NCBI GenBank assembly: GCA_963837635.1
Contig: CAWINY010000006.1
Coordinates: forward strand, 124,001 to 188,000
Reading direction: 5' to 3'
Source of the DNA: CAWINY01 sp963837635
Lineage (GTDB): Bacteria > Acidobacteriota > Terriglobia > Terriglobales > Acidobacteriaceae
DNA: 64,000 nt
Each line of letters begins with the position of its first letter. Position 1 is the stretch's first letter. A program made the position numbers and the translations under genes. Positions 17,321 through 26,423 of this stretch are shown here, piece by piece. Below the pieces are notes generated by a model. That model was not told the origin of the DNA. It worked only from the letters and a program-made list of their open reading frames with translations, and searched no databases.

Positions 17321-17355
17321 CCCACATCTGCCAACGGCAGGCAGATGTGGGGCAC
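17321..17355. repeat. CCCACATCTGCC palindrome, copy 3
   Basis: The sequence cccacatctgcc is followed by ggcagatgtgggg with a short loop. It lies ten bases after the larger inverted repeat, between two convergent genes, where it could also help to end transcription from both sides. Confidence 0.88.
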
Positions 17356-17400
17356 CCTCAAGCTGTCTCGGCAATCCCGATTGTCATGCAGGATGACAGC

Positions 17401-19185
17401 CTACCTGCGGTACACGTCATAGTTGTCGAGGCTCTCCACAGGTTTAAAGTCCTGCCGGAGCAATTCGAGCAACCGATTCTTGTCCTGGAGAGGTTCCTCT
17501 TGGAGTTGAAGTTCTCGTTTCACCACCAGCCAACGAATCGCGCGAGCCCGGCTGAGTTGGAGGATTTCTTCCGGGCTGTAAGGATTGATGGTGTGATCGA
17601 ACATAAGCACGGGAAAGTGCGGACGTCTTCCGCTGGCGTAATAAAACAGATCCTCGCCGGGAATCATCAACAATCCGTCCTCTCGGGGAATCGCGCGCTC
17701 GGAGAAGCGAAGCAGCTCCTCGAACTGCGGGAGCCACGAGCCGCGCAGAGATAGCCCTTTCAGCGCGGGCACACTCGACCGGGTGATCGCTCCGTCAGAA
17801 ACGTTGGCATAGTCCAATCGCTCGTGGCTCCAGACGTAAAAGCCGCCCGCGACGATGAGCGAAATGGCGACCACGGCGGTGAAAGACGCCGTCTTACAGC
17901 CGGAGGGATCGTTCGCCAGCGGGGCAAGTAGCGTAATCGCGTCCGCAATCAGGAGCATGAGCAGCGGCCAAATGGCGTAGGTCGAGCCCCAGAGCTGCTG
18001 GGACAAGAATGCACCTTGGACGGTGGCGATCACAATGAAAGGAAGCACCAGGGCAACGCCCATACGCCGTCGAACTGCCCAGGGCGACCGAGGTACAGCG
18101 CTCAGAAGGGCAAAGGCAAGAGAGACGATCAGCACGAACGGCCAGAGGGCGAGCAGGCGCTCCGCGTGCGCACTCGGGTCCTTGTCGATGAACAGATCAA
18201 TCAGCGCCCAGAGAAAAGGGCTGCCCATCAGCAAGCCGGAAAGTAGCGTCAATAACCGGGCGCTGCGCGGAAACCGCAACAGCAATATACCGGCGAGAAA
18301 CATCGCGATCCACCAAGGCAGTAGCGGATTGCGGTATACCCCGAGCATGTCCGCGAGCGGGGGCAGGCGCCGGGATGCGGCGAACTGAATTGTCCAATGC
18401 TCGTAATTCTGCAGGCCCGCGGTCACGTGTATAAGCAGAAGCGCCAGCAGCAGCCCTCCAGTGGCACCGAGCAGAACCCATAGCTGGCCGCGAACCGGCC
18501 GGCGCTGCCACAGGTTGATCCCGGCCAGCACCGCGAAGGCCAGCCCCGCGCTTGCCAGGAAGGCAAGCCCCGTATTCTGTTTCACAAAGAGTGGGACCAC
18601 CAGCAGGACGCCGGTCAGAAATGCGGGCACCGGCGGAAAATCTCTGCGCTCCACTTGCTGCAGGAAAAGGATACAAACGAGAATGGCCAACGTGCAGTCG
18701 GGATCGTAAAAGGGATGAGGAAAGATGCAGTAGATGCCCAGCACAATGAGCGGCGCACTCAGCAGAAACGCCACGATCCGAGCTGACTTCACGGCTCCAC
18801 ACAGCAGGTTCAGCAGAATCTGCCAGGTGAGCACCGTGGCCAGTCCGCCCATGGCCGCGCAGTAGAGCACGTGATGAAAGAAGACTCGTCCGGTGAGTTT
18901 GATCAGCGCCGCTTGCGTGAGAAACGTCAAGGGCGCGTAGGGGAAGGGAAAGTCACGATAGGGCACATCGCCCAGCGAGATCCGGTACGAGTTCTCCAGG
19001 ATATAGCTGAGGTCCCACAACACTGCCAGCCTGGAGTTCTGCCATAGCACCACTGCGGCCGTCGCGACAAAAAGGGTTATTGCCGCCAGCCAGTCTGGCC
19101 ATGACCAACGTCCGCCGGCCGCGGTGCGGGTTTCGCCTGGCTTAGCCTTGGGTACCGTTTTAGTAATCTGCCGCTCGATTTTCAT
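17401..19185 (-). CDS. Polytopic membrane protein, glycosyltransferase-39/ArnT-like
   Basis: A 594-residue integral membrane protein with about ten to twelve hydrophobic helices and a C-terminal soluble domain of about 130 residues. The first lumenal loop contains LGDVPYRDFPFPYAP, in the place where GT-C glycosyltransferases of the dolichyl-phosphate mannosyltransferase/ArnT type carry their catalytic acidic residues. It may transfer a sugar from a polyprenyl carrier, but no clear acceptor or neighbour supports a specific role. It follows the HU gene on the same strand beyond a strong terminator, so it is probably transcribed separately. Confidence 0.65.
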   Translation of the reverse strand: MKIERQITKTVPKAKPGETRTAAGGRWSWPDWLAAITLFVATAAVVLWQNSRLAVLWDLSYILENSYRISLGDVPYRDFPFPYAPLTFLTQAALIKLTGRVFFHHVLYCAAMGGLATVLTWQILLNLLCGAVKSARIVAFLLSAPLIVLGIYCIFPHPFYDPDCTLAILVCILFLQQVERRDFPPVPAFLTGVLLVVPLFVKQNTGLAFLASAGLAFAVLAGINLWQRRPVRGQLWVLLGATGGLLLALLLIHVTAGLQNYEHWTIQFAASRRLPPLADMLGVYRNPLLPWWIAMFLAGILLLRFPRSARLLTLLSGLLMGSPFLWALIDLFIDKDPSAHAERLLALWPFVLIVSLAFALLSAVPRSPWAVRRRMGVALVLPFIVIATVQGAFLSQQLWGSTYAIWPLLMLLIADAITLLAPLANDPSGCKTASFTAVVAISLIVAGGFYVWSHERLDYANVSDGAITRSSVPALKGLSLRGSWLPQFEELLRFSERAIPREDGLLMIPGEDLFYYASGRRPHFPVLMFDHTINPYSPEEILQLSRARAIRWLVVKRELQLQEEPLQDKNRLLELLRQDFKPVESLDNYDVYRR

Positions 19186-19198
19186 AACCAGTCAACGG

Positions 19199-19223
19199 AA
19201 AAAGGCCAGCGCTGGCGCTGGCC
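19199..19223 (-). terminator. Rho-independent terminator after the HU gene
   Basis: On the minus strand the palindrome ggccagcgccagcgctggcc (19204-19223) is directly followed by five T residues (the a-run at 19199-19203). It lies 27 bases after the HU stop codon, a classical intrinsic terminator. Confidence 0.85.
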
Positions 19224-19249
19224 TCGACTGCACAACAGGAATGCTGCGG

Positions 19250-19546
19250 TTATTTCTTGGGAGGCGCGATCGCGTCCTTGGCGGCCTTGGCCAGATAGAA
19301 CTTTGCCGTGGTCTTGGCTTTGATCTTGATCGGCTCGCCCGTCTGGGGGTTCCGGCCGGTACGGGCCTTGCGCTGCACCTTCTTCAGTCGGCCCAGGCCC
19401 GGCAGAACGAAAACACCGTTCTTCTTCGTCTGGGCGATGGCGATGTCGGCCAGATTCTCCAAGAACGCCGCCGCCTGCTTGTTGGTCAGCTCCAACTTCT
19501 CGGCCAGTGAGCGGATCAACTGAGACTTCGTCATGTTTGCTGCCAT
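19250..19546 (-). CDS. HU-family DNA-binding protein
   Basis: A 98-residue protein of the HU/IHF family. It has the N-terminal helices MTKSQLIRSLAEKLELTNKQ, the LPGLGRLKKVQRKARTGRNP strand-arm segment and a basic C terminus ending in KKA-type sequence. It binds and bends DNA as a dimer and helps compact the nucleoid. ATG 19546 is chosen because AGGGAG lies about eight bases before it and the family starts here. It is followed by a strong intrinsic terminator. Confidence 0.93.
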   Translation of the reverse strand: MAANMTKSQLIRSLAEKLELTNKQAAAFLENLADIAIAQTKKNGVFVLPGLGRLKKVQRKARTGRNPQTGEPIKIKAKTTAKFYLAKAAKDAIAPPKK

Positions 19547-19725
19547 CTCTATTCTCCCTTTCATTTCAGCGGGCTTTGCCCTGCTTGTATTAACATCGCA
19601 CGAGGCAGGGAGTGGCCGCAACCGCATTTTTAGCGGGTTTTACCCAGGCACGTTTATTTTCTAGAGGCCGGGCACAATAGAAAGAGCGATCCGCGGGGCT
19701 CGCCCTTGGGATGGAAATCGCTCCG

Positions 19726-20049
19726 CTACGCGGCTTTTCTGGCCAAAATTCGCTGGCTGGTTGAGGTGTCCACGTCGTATTTCTCGATCACCGGTTCGCC
19801 GGCGAGCCGCTCCTGCAGCATGTCTCGCAGCTTCTGATACTGTTCACGGTGAAAACGCTCAGCGTCCTCGCGCGTGTTCCAGAAACTCTGGGCCACCACC
19901 TGATTCGGATCCGTGGTTGACACCAGGACGATGTAGTCCAGAAAACCCTGCTGCTTTCTCAGGATGGGCAGCACTTTCTCGCTGATCGTTTTGCAGGCTT
20001 GTTTCGTTTGTCCGGGTTTGCAGGTCATCTTAACCACACGAGTGAACAT
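19726..20049 (-). CDS. Antibiotic biosynthesis monooxygenase (ABM) domain protein
   Basis: A 107-residue single-domain protein of the dimeric alpha-beta barrel ABM group, opening with MFTRVVKMTCKPGQTKQ and containing FLDYIVLVSTTDPNQVVAQSFW. Members include heme-degrading, quinol and antibiotic monooxygenases and many proteins of unknown role. Start ATG 20049 is fixed by a perfect AGGAG six bases upstream; the frame is open further upstream but lacks similarity. Function is uncertain beyond the fold. Confidence 0.8.
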   Translation of the reverse strand: MFTRVVKMTCKPGQTKQACKTISEKVLPILRKQQGFLDYIVLVSTTDPNQVVAQSFWNTREDAERFHREQYQKLRDMLQERLAGEPVIEKYDVDTSTSQRILARKAA

Positions 20050-20243
20050 GTTGACTCCTTGGTAGTTCAGGAAGAAAGTGGAAACGTGTAACGAGCACCG
20101 TAGCGCAATGCAGCGGCGTGGGGTTGGACGCGCTGGTTTTCGAAGGTGATGCCCAAGGAAGTCTGGCATTTCGTTTTCTTGTGTGCGGCAGGCCCTGGCG
20201 TTATCCGGAGCGATGGCATCGTGATGTGCGGCAGCGGCGCCGG

Positions 20244-20732
20244 TCAATCCCGGGCGCTGAAGATTGATCGAGCACCGGGGTCGATTCCAACAACCGCGGC
20301 TTTGGCAACCTTCTGTTGAAATCCCCGCAAACTGAAATACGCGGCGCGATCAAAAAACTGATCGAGCGAAAGCACCAGATCGAGTTCGCCGAGCAGTTCC
20401 AGCGCCCGGTCCGCCATTGCCTCCGAGCGCAAAAAGTCCCAGAGGTTCTCCTTGGTGATCACCAGCGCCCACATGAGGTCGGAAACGGCTACGCCCTGGC
20501 TGGCGCGGTGAGCGCCCAGGCAGGCATAAAACTTCTCGAGTTCGGCTTCGGACTTGCCGAGCAGCCAGTCCCCAAGGTGGCGGTAGATCTCGTAAACCCT
20601 GGAGTGCAATTCCTCAGGGGGCACTCTGACATACGATTGGGTTCGCGGAGAATTCCGGACACGAGCGGTCAGCGCCGAGGCCAGCCGATCCGAGTGATTT
20701 TCGATCAGGTGAACAAGTCTGAGCGCCAGCAT
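20244..20732 (-). CDS. RsbRD N-terminal domain-like regulatory protein
   Basis: A 162-residue mainly helical protein. It begins MLALRLVHLIENHSDRLASAL and contains HLGDWLLGKSEAELEKFYACLG and VSDLMWALVITKENLWDF, features of the RsbRD_N sensor domain found in stressosome RsbR proteins and in histidine kinases. Here it stands alone without a STAS or kinase domain, so it may be a signal-sensing partner. AGGAGG five bases before ATG 20732 fixes the start. The ABM gene follows 195 bases later on the same strand. Confidence 0.7.
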   Translation of the reverse strand: MLALRLVHLIENHSDRLASALTARVRNSPRTQSYVRVPPEELHSRVYEIYRHLGDWLLGKSEAELEKFYACLGAHRASQGVAVSDLMWALVITKENLWDFLRSEAMADRALELLGELDLVLSLDQFFDRAAYFSLRGFQQKVAKAAVVGIDPGARSIFSARD

Positions 20733-20855
20733 CGTTGCCTCCTCGTGTCTCAGCACACCACAAAGGGCAAGATTATAGACCGGAACTCAAGCCCGGCAAC
20801 GCCGAACCCGTCGCTTGTCGCACCCCACGTCCCAAATTGGAATACGTAAACAATT

Positions 20856-20889
20856 CGGCCCGCAGGACTCATTCGAGAGCTGCGGGCCG
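20856..20889. terminator. Hairpin downstream of the NrfD gene
   Basis: The arms cggcccgcag (20856-20865) and ctgcgggccg (20880-20889) are perfect complements around a 14-base loop. The hairpin lies about 40 bases after the NrfD stop on the minus strand. The following T-run is weak, so its role as terminator is only likely. Confidence 0.55.
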
Positions 20890-20927
20890 CTAGTTAAATA
20901 CCGAGGGTTTCGCGCCAGATGTGGAAC

Positions 20928-22223
20928 TCAGACCACGACCGGCCCGCTCACCAATTCTGTACCGGATCCCTCTCCGCCCTCTTCATCCCCGTCGTCAGGG
21001 GTGTCCTGTACTGGCAGGATGTGGGCTTCTTTATCAGGCCAGGGCGGGAGCAACCAGATGAGCACAGCTAGGATCACCAACGGCAGCCCCAGCAAGAGCA
21101 GCGCCACGAACAGTCCTTCCATCCCCAGCCACTGCATCTTGTAAGTCATCAGACCGCGCAAGCTCTTGGAGAACAACTGGCCGCCAATGACGATGTTGTA
21201 ACGGGTGCACAAGATGCCAATCTCGATCAGCACCGCCGAACCAGCATAGATCAGGCGCCGCAACTCGTCGGGCACATGGAGTGGTGCTTTCCTGCCGGTC
21301 AGTGCGGGCGAGAAGAGGCCCAGCAAAATCAGGGGAATGATGGTTCCGTTCAAGGCTTGCACGATCACCAAACTGAGGAACAGCTTGGTGGTAACCAGTT
21401 GGCCCAGGATCTGAATCGACTCCTCGGCCTCATAGAGCCGGTGAATGAAATCCAAAAACTCTAGCGAAAAATCCACCACCAGGGCATAAAACAAGAAGCT
21501 GGCCAGCTTGTCGAGGCAGGGCATGTCCAAGGACCGGCCGCGCATCAGGGTGGTGAACATGTAAAGCAGCAACATGAGAGCAATGCCGGATACGATCGCG
21601 GAAAAGATGAACACGATCGGAATCAGCACGCTGGACCACCACGGGTTGGCCTTCACCGAGCCGAAGATGAAGCCGACATAACCGTGCAGCAGGAAAGCGG
21701 ACGGGATGCCGATGATGGTAAGCCAACGACCGGCGTGGTCATCGACTGCCACCGTCTTGGGAGACAGATCCATCGCTCCCAGCGTGAGCACACGATGGAT
21801 GAACCGCCGGAAGCCGGTTTCCTTTTCCGACCAAAGGACAAGGTCCTTGCGGTAGTCAAACCATATCTCAAGCTGGAGCACCACCATCAGATACCAGGCG
21901 TAGACGAAGCCGAACATCGCCATGGCTGACGTGAGGTTGGGCGTGATCATGATCTGAAAGCCGCGTTCGGGGTGGCCCAGATGGCAAAGCAGAGGGAGGG
22001 GCGCGACCAGCATGAACGAGAGCGCGGTCAGCAGCGCCAGTCGGTAAGCGGGATGCAGCACCCGCACGTTGAATACGCGCACCAGCGAAGCCAGGATAAA
22101 GGCGCCGGCAACGAGGCCGGTTATGTATGGATATACGACAATCAACAGGCCCCAGTAAAGCTCGACCTCATTGGGGTAAATGTAACCCGTAACCTGCTTA
22201 AGTGCCTCCGCAAGCTGTTCCAT
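20928..22223 (-). CDS. NrfD/PsrC-type membrane subunit
   Basis: A 431-residue polytopic membrane protein of the NrfD/PsrC family with about nine to ten helices. It begins VELYWGLLIVVYPYITGLVAG and includes PLLCHLGHPERG, a common family signature. NrfD subunits of CISM complexes oxidise quinol or reduce quinone in the membrane and hand electrons to the Fe-S partner. The gene follows the ferredoxin gene after two bases, and the operon begins with an eight-heme cytochrome. No molybdopterin catalytic subunit is encoded here. Confidence 0.87.
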   Translation of the reverse strand: MEQLAEALKQVTGYIYPNEVELYWGLLIVVYPYITGLVAGAFILASLVRVFNVRVLHPAYRLALLTALSFMLVAPLPLLCHLGHPERGFQIMITPNLTSAMAMFGFVYAWYLMVVLQLEIWFDYRKDLVLWSEKETGFRRFIHRVLTLGAMDLSPKTVAVDDHAGRWLTIIGIPSAFLLHGYVGFIFGSVKANPWWSSVLIPIVFIFSAIVSGIALMLLLYMFTTLMRGRSLDMPCLDKLASFLFYALVVDFSLEFLDFIHRLYEAEESIQILGQLVTTKLFLSLVIVQALNGTIIPLILLGLFSPALTGRKAPLHVPDELRRLIYAGSAVLIEIGILCTRYNIVIGGQLFSKSLRGLMTYKMQWLGMEGLFVALLLLGLPLVILAVLIWLLPPWPDKEAHILPVQDTPDDGDEEGGEGSGTELVSGPVVV

Positions 22224-22225
22224 AC

Positions 22226-23011
22226 TCAGCGTACCTCCTGGTCCAGATCCGCGTAGAAGACCTTGGGTTTGGTATTCATCTGAGGTTTCAGCGTCTGAAT
22301 GTTATGGAACCGCTTGAAGCGAACCAAGGGACTCCCAGGCTGCTGAACGTCACCAAAGATGCGGGCGCCATGGGGACAAGCCTCTACGCAGGCGGGTTGC
22401 AAGCCTTGGCTGATGCGGTGGTAGCAGAAGGTGCACTTGTCCGCGGTCTTGGTGCGCGGGTCAATATAACGGGCGCCGTAAGGACAGGCCTGCACGCAAT
22501 AGCGGCAGCCGACGCAGTAACCCTGATCCACCAGTACCACCCCTTCCGGGCTGGTAAAGGTGGCACCCACCGGGCAGACCTGTACGCAGGGAGGACTGTC
22601 GCAGTGGTTGCACAGCTTGGGAACGAAGAAGCTGCGCAGGATGTCTTTTTCGGCAGCGGTGGGGGGGAAGCCATCAATCCCGCCGTTAGGGCTATCTACG
22701 GTAGCCTCGCCCGCGGCATTGATGACGTAGCGTTCCACCCAGCTGCGGAAGTAATACGGCTCGCGCAGGACGCTGTTCTCGTTCTTGCAGGCATCGGCGC
22801 AGCGGCCGCAACCGATGCACCTGTCCACGTCAATGCCCATGCCGTACCGGTGCGTCTCGCCCTTGGCGTTGGTGACCTCGGCCACGATGGTGGCACCGCC
22901 CAGCCCCAGCAACACTGCGGGCGCGGCCAGCGAACAGGTGCGCACAAAATCCCGCCGGCTTTCGCAAATTTCTTCCCGAGTCTCAGGACTCTGCGGTTGT
23001 TCTTCCTTCAT
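22226..23011 (-). CDS. Tat-exported four-cluster ferredoxin subunit (NrfC/DmsB-like)
   Basis: A 261-residue protein with a twin-arginine signal (SRRDFVRT, arginines 19-20) followed by a hydrophobic stretch. The body has four cysteine groups, CIGCGRCADAC, CNHCDSPPCVQVC, CVGCRYCVQAC and CTFCYH...CVEAC, as in the DmsB/NrfC/PsrB family. It should carry electrons between the NrfD membrane subunit and the periplasmic cytochrome. ATG 23011 is preceded by GGAGGGG and overlaps the cytochrome stop by four bases; the open frame upstream runs through that gene and is not used. Confidence 0.9.
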   Translation of the reverse strand: MKEEQPQSPETREEICESRRDFVRTCSLAAPAVLLGLGGATIVAEVTNAKGETHRYGMGIDVDRCIGCGRCADACKNENSVLREPYYFRSWVERYVINAAGEATVDSPNGGIDGFPPTAAEKDILRSFFVPKLCNHCDSPPCVQVCPVGATFTSPEGVVLVDQGYCVGCRYCVQACPYGARYIDPRTKTADKCTFCYHRISQGLQPACVEACPHGARIFGDVQQPGSPLVRFKRFHNIQTLKPQMNTKPKVFYADLDQEVR

Positions 23012-23781
23012 TGTTGCATCCCCTCCGGCATGTGCGGATAGTGGCATTGCCAGCATGAGTAGCGCCATCCCCCACCATGAGTTGCGATATCTATCTTCCG
23101 GATGCCATTCACATTGCGCACGCTGGCCGGCAGAATTTGGAGGTTCTTCGCATCTTGGCTGTGGCATTTGCCGCAGAATTCGCGGGTGGTCGGCTTGTCA
23201 GCACGGACCAGGGTGGGCGTCACCTTGTGCTGCTCCGGCACGTTATGACAATCGGTGCAGGCCAGCGGGGCATGCTTGGAAACCGCCTTGGTGCGCGCAA
23301 TTTCGGCGTGACAACCGCTGCATTCCGCCGAAGCACCTTGCGTCAATTCCGGCTGGTGCGGCTTATGGCAGCTGATGCAGGGCACATCAGCGTAGTGCTC
23401 CTGGGGATCAATCTGGGGGAAGCCGGTCGGCCGGCTGGGATTATATCCGTGGCACAGCGGACAGCCCTCCCGCTGGTTTGGCTTCGGCAACACGACATCG
23501 GTGGGCGACTCGGTATGCGCCGCCGCCGGGCCGTGGCAGACCTCGCAGGCGACGGTCTTATGTGCGCCCCCCAGGTGGGTCTGGAAAATGTCGGAGTGAC
23601 ACGCCTCGCACGCCTCGCGTCCCGCGTAATGGATCGGGAGCGCCTTGATGGTATCGAGGGCCACCGCGCGGTAGTGTCCCTTTTCGCCAAAGGTCTTCGG
23701 CCTGAGCTTGTAGCGGGCTGCAACCAGCGCACTGATCAGGACGACGAATACGATAGCCAAACGCTTAAACTGCTGAGGCAT
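23008..23781 (-). CDS. Octaheme c-type cytochrome, membrane-anchored
   Basis: A 257-residue protein with one N-terminal membrane segment (about residues 7-22) and eight CxxCH heme-binding motifs: CEACH, CEVCH, CPLCH, CISCH, CSGCH, CTDCH, CGKCH and CWQCH. It is a periplasmic multiheme electron carrier and is the first gene of an operon with a Tat-exported ferredoxin and an NrfD subunit. Such a trio resembles the electron-transfer part of Nrf-like or polysulfide/tetrathionate-type complexes. No NrfA-like catalytic motif (CxxCK) is present, so it probably carries electrons. Confidence 0.9.
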   Translation of the reverse strand: MPQQFKRLAIVFVVLISALVAARYKLRPKTFGEKGHYRAVALDTIKALPIHYAGREACEACHSDIFQTHLGGAHKTVACEVCHGPAAAHTESPTDVVLPKPNQREGCPLCHGYNPSRPTGFPQIDPQEHYADVPCISCHKPHQPELTQGASAECSGCHAEIARTKAVSKHAPLACTDCHNVPEQHKVTPTLVRADKPTTREFCGKCHSQDAKNLQILPASVRNVNGIRKIDIATHGGGWRYSCWQCHYPHMPEGMQQ

Positions 23782-24076
23782 AATGTACCAAGGTTCGCCC
23801 AGAGCCCACTTCTCCCTCGCCCGCAGCAGCCATTCCTGTCAGCACCTGCGCTCCGTTCAGTGGCGGAAGAAAAGCAAGCCCCAGAAGAGATAAACAGCGT
23901 GAACTACATTGGGCCGCGCTTCCGCCAAGACGCGCTTCCCGTATCAGGCAAACACCCTAATTATTAAGACTGTACTTGCTGCTTCTTATAATCCGTTCTT
24001 GCTGGCTCGATCTCAGGGCATGTTTCCTATGCCCTGCACGCACCAACTCAACCATTTTTACAGATTTCTTCATAAG

Positions 24077-24102
24077 TTAACCTTCTCTTCTTCCAAGGTT
24101 AA
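24077..24102. promoter_or_regulatory. Inverted repeat TTAACCTT-N10-AAGGTTAA
   Basis: The two eight-base arms (24077-24084 and 24095-24102) are perfect complements. The site is about 300 bases upstream of the cytochrome start. A regulator binding site is possible; no protein can be assigned. Confidence 0.4.
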
Positions 24103-24140
24103 CCTTGATCGGATACCCCACTTTTGAGTGTGAAACACTA

Positions 24141-24166
24141 TTGACAGATTTCGTAGTTAATGTCAA
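24141..24166. promoter_or_regulatory. Inverted repeat TTGACA-N14-TGTCAA
   Basis: Perfect six-base arms separated by 14 bases, at 24141-24146 and 24161-24166. The arms look like FNR/CRP-family half-sites, but the spacing is too long for a standard FNR box. It may also contain a -35 element in either direction. Confidence 0.35.
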
Positions 24167-24295
24167 TTGGGAAATCCAGAAACGGGAACTTCTCCCGCCT
24201 TGGATTGCAGTCTGGCAGCCGCTAACTGACCCAGTACCATGCAGAAACCCACCAAACCCTCGAACAGACTAACCGGTAGTACTAGATAGTTAAGA

Positions 24296-24312
24296 TGTCG
24301 CATGATGCGACA
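24296..24312. promoter_or_regulatory. Perfect 17-base palindrome tgtcgcatgatgcgaca
   Basis: Eight-base arms around a single central base. The length and perfect symmetry suggest a repressor operator for a dimeric regulator. It lies about 100 bases after the moeA stop and 500 bases upstream of the cytochrome start. Confidence 0.45.
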
Positions 24313-24414
24313 CTATTTCGAGGGCAAACTTAAGGACGAAGTCGTGGTCGGCATACCCTCGCGAGGGAGATCGAGGCACGGTCGAATCGCGGTCAATCGC
24401 CGAGCAGATGTGGG

Positions 24415-26382
24415 TTACGCATTAAAGCCGAGTTCCGCTAGGGCAGCCCGCATGGATGCGTCCCGCAGCAGCTCGATAAAGCGCTTTACCGGCGGCCGAG
24501 TCAACCGATCCTTGGGCAGCGCGAAATCGTATTGCTCCGCTTGCAGAGGCAGGAAGCCGAGCCCATATTGGCGAGCCACGGTAGCGATGGCCACGCCCCA
24601 GTCGGCGCGCCTCTGGGCAACGGCCATAGCTACGGCATTGTGGGTTTTTGCCTGATTGGTGTAGCCAGCAGGGCGGACGCCATTCAGCAGGCGGTCGATC
24701 AAAATCCGCGTGCCACTGCCGGCATTGCGGTTGATCATCAGGCATTGAGGGTCTTGAACGACGGCGGCGAGTGCCGTCTCGGCCGTACGGCCCTCAAAGC
24801 GCACATCGCCTGGCTGGAAGACGATGCCCTGCAAACGGCCATAGCCCGTCACCAGTTCGAGCGCATCGCCCAGAAAGGGGCGGTTGTACTCGCCCGTGGC
24901 GGGATCCATGAGATGGATGCCGGCGATGTCGCACTCTCCACGGTTCGCCGCTGCCAGTCCCCCGGTGCTGCCAACGTTGAGTGCCCGGACCGAAACTCCT
25001 TGCTGGATCAGGCGCCCCAGGATCATATCTAGACCCACGCAATGGCTGCCGATCACCACCAGATCCGCCAGTTTGCGTCGCGCCCCAATCAGAGTGACGT
25101 CGACCGTGGTTCCCGCCGGTACGGCCTCGGTCTGTGGCCCGATAGAAAAGAAGCCGTCCGCGCGTCCAAAGGAAGTCACGGCACCGGAGCCCTTGGAGCC
25201 GGGATAAGCCGCCAAGCCTCCGCCCTCTCGCGCGACCAGCGAAACCATGACGTATTCGGTCCGCCCACGCTGCGAACTAACCCGCATGGGAAGGATTGCC
25301 GCCACGGTCTCGCGCCGTTCCGGCAGAAATCCGGCGAAGGCTCGGATCACCGGCGCTACGAATTCATGGAAGGTGAAGATGGCCGAGGTCGGAAAGCCGG
25401 GCAGGATTACCACCGGCTTGCCTCGGGTCACTGCCAGACAGATGGGCTTGCCCGGTTTGAGCGCCGCGCCGTGCACCACGATGCCGGGTTCCTCCAGTCG
25501 GCTCACCACGTGATAGGCCAAGTCGCCCGCGCCCTTCGAGGTCCCGCCCGATAGCAGCACCATGTCGCTTTCGAGGGCCTGCTGCAGCAGCGCCCATAAC
25601 GGGGCTTCGTCGTCCCGGCCGATCCCGAGCGGGACAGGCGTGCCGCCCAACTCCTCCACGGCAGCGGCCAGGATGGCGCTATTGGAATCGAAGACCCCTC
25701 CCGGGCGCGCCGGTTCGCCGGGGGCAACCAGTTCGTCGCCGGTCGAGAAGATGGCGATGCGCGGCTTGCGCCAAACCCGGACTTGGCCCAAGCCGATCGC
25801 AGCCAGACAGCCAATTTCTCGGGAACTCAGTGACTGGCCGGCACGGAGAACCGTCTCGCCGTGGGCGATGTCGCCCCCCGCCGCGGCAACGTACTCTCCG
25901 GGAGCAACCGGACGGTGCACGTCCACCAGCAGTTGGCCGTCGCTGTCACGCGCCTCCGTTTGTTCGACCATGACAATGGCGTCGGCGCCCCGGGGAACCA
26001 TTCCGCCGGTCGCGATGACGGTTGCGGTGCCCTGGTCTACGGCGATTTGGGGCAGGACGCCAGGGGTCAGAAGCTCGGGATTGAGAAGTAGCGTGCGGGG
26101 CGAAGTGGAGGAGGCGCCAGCGGTATCGGTCGCGCACACGGCAAAACCATCGACACTGGAGCGGTCAAAGCCCGGCACATCGACGTCGGCGAGCACATCC
26201 CGCGACAAGACCCGGCCCAGTGCCTGGGCCAGTGGAACGACTTCCTCACCCAGTGGCGCCAACCTGAGGTGCCGTCGGAAGCGCAACTCGGCCTCATCGC
26301 GATCAACCACCTCAAGAAACTGCTGCTGCCGCGCCGCCTTGAGCAGCAACGCCTTCTGATCTTGCTGATCCTGCTGTGTCAT
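24415..26382 (-). CDS. moeA: MoeA fused to a periplasmic-binding-protein-like domain
   Basis: A 655-residue two-domain protein. Residues about 30-420 are MoeA, which inserts molybdenum into molybdopterin-AMP: FDRSSVDGFAV, TGGMVPRGADAIVMVEQ, STGDELVAPGE and LLSGGTSKGAGD are seen. Residues about 440-640 form a substrate-binding domain (PBP-like; NRNAGSGTRILIDRLL, RRADWGVAIATVA) as found fused to ModE-type or MoeA proteins and thought to sense molybdate or tungstate. Its partner gene, a shorter MoeA, lies upstream at 26543-27772 with a repeat block between. The pair fits biosynthesis of a Mo or W cofactor. Confidence 0.9.
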   Translation of the reverse strand: MTQQDQQDQKALLLKAARQQQFLEVVDRDEAELRFRRHLRLAPLGEEVVPLAQALGRVLSRDVLADVDVPGFDRSSVDGFAVCATDTAGASSTSPRTLLLNPELLTPGVLPQIAVDQGTATVIATGGMVPRGADAIVMVEQTEARDSDGQLLVDVHRPVAPGEYVAAAGGDIAHGETVLRAGQSLSSREIGCLAAIGLGQVRVWRKPRIAIFSTGDELVAPGEPARPGGVFDSNSAILAAAVEELGGTPVPLGIGRDDEAPLWALLQQALESDMVLLSGGTSKGAGDLAYHVVSRLEEPGIVVHGAALKPGKPICLAVTRGKPVVILPGFPTSAIFTFHEFVAPVIRAFAGFLPERRETVAAILPMRVSSQRGRTEYVMVSLVAREGGGLAAYPGSKGSGAVTSFGRADGFFSIGPQTEAVPAGTTVDVTLIGARRKLADLVVIGSHCVGLDMILGRLIQQGVSVRALNVGSTGGLAAANRGECDIAGIHLMDPATGEYNRPFLGDALELVTGYGRLQGIVFQPGDVRFEGRTAETALAAVVQDPQCLMINRNAGSGTRILIDRLLNGVRPAGYTNQAKTHNAVAMAVAQRRADWGVAIATVARQYGLGFLPLQAEQYDFALPKDRLTRPPVKRFIELLRDASMRAALAELGFNA

Positions 26383-26423
26383 TCTGCGGAAACTCTCTCA
26401 AACTTTCTTGAGCGCTGGCGTCT

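Larger units (their letters stand above)
23782..24414. other. Upstream region of the cytochrome operon, with palindromes
   Basis: About 630 bases between two minus-strand genes with no supported coding sequence. The base composition is AT-richer than the genes around it. It contains three inverted repeats, at 24077-24102, 24141-24166 and 24296-24312. The promoter of the cytochrome operon should lie here. Confidence 0.6.
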
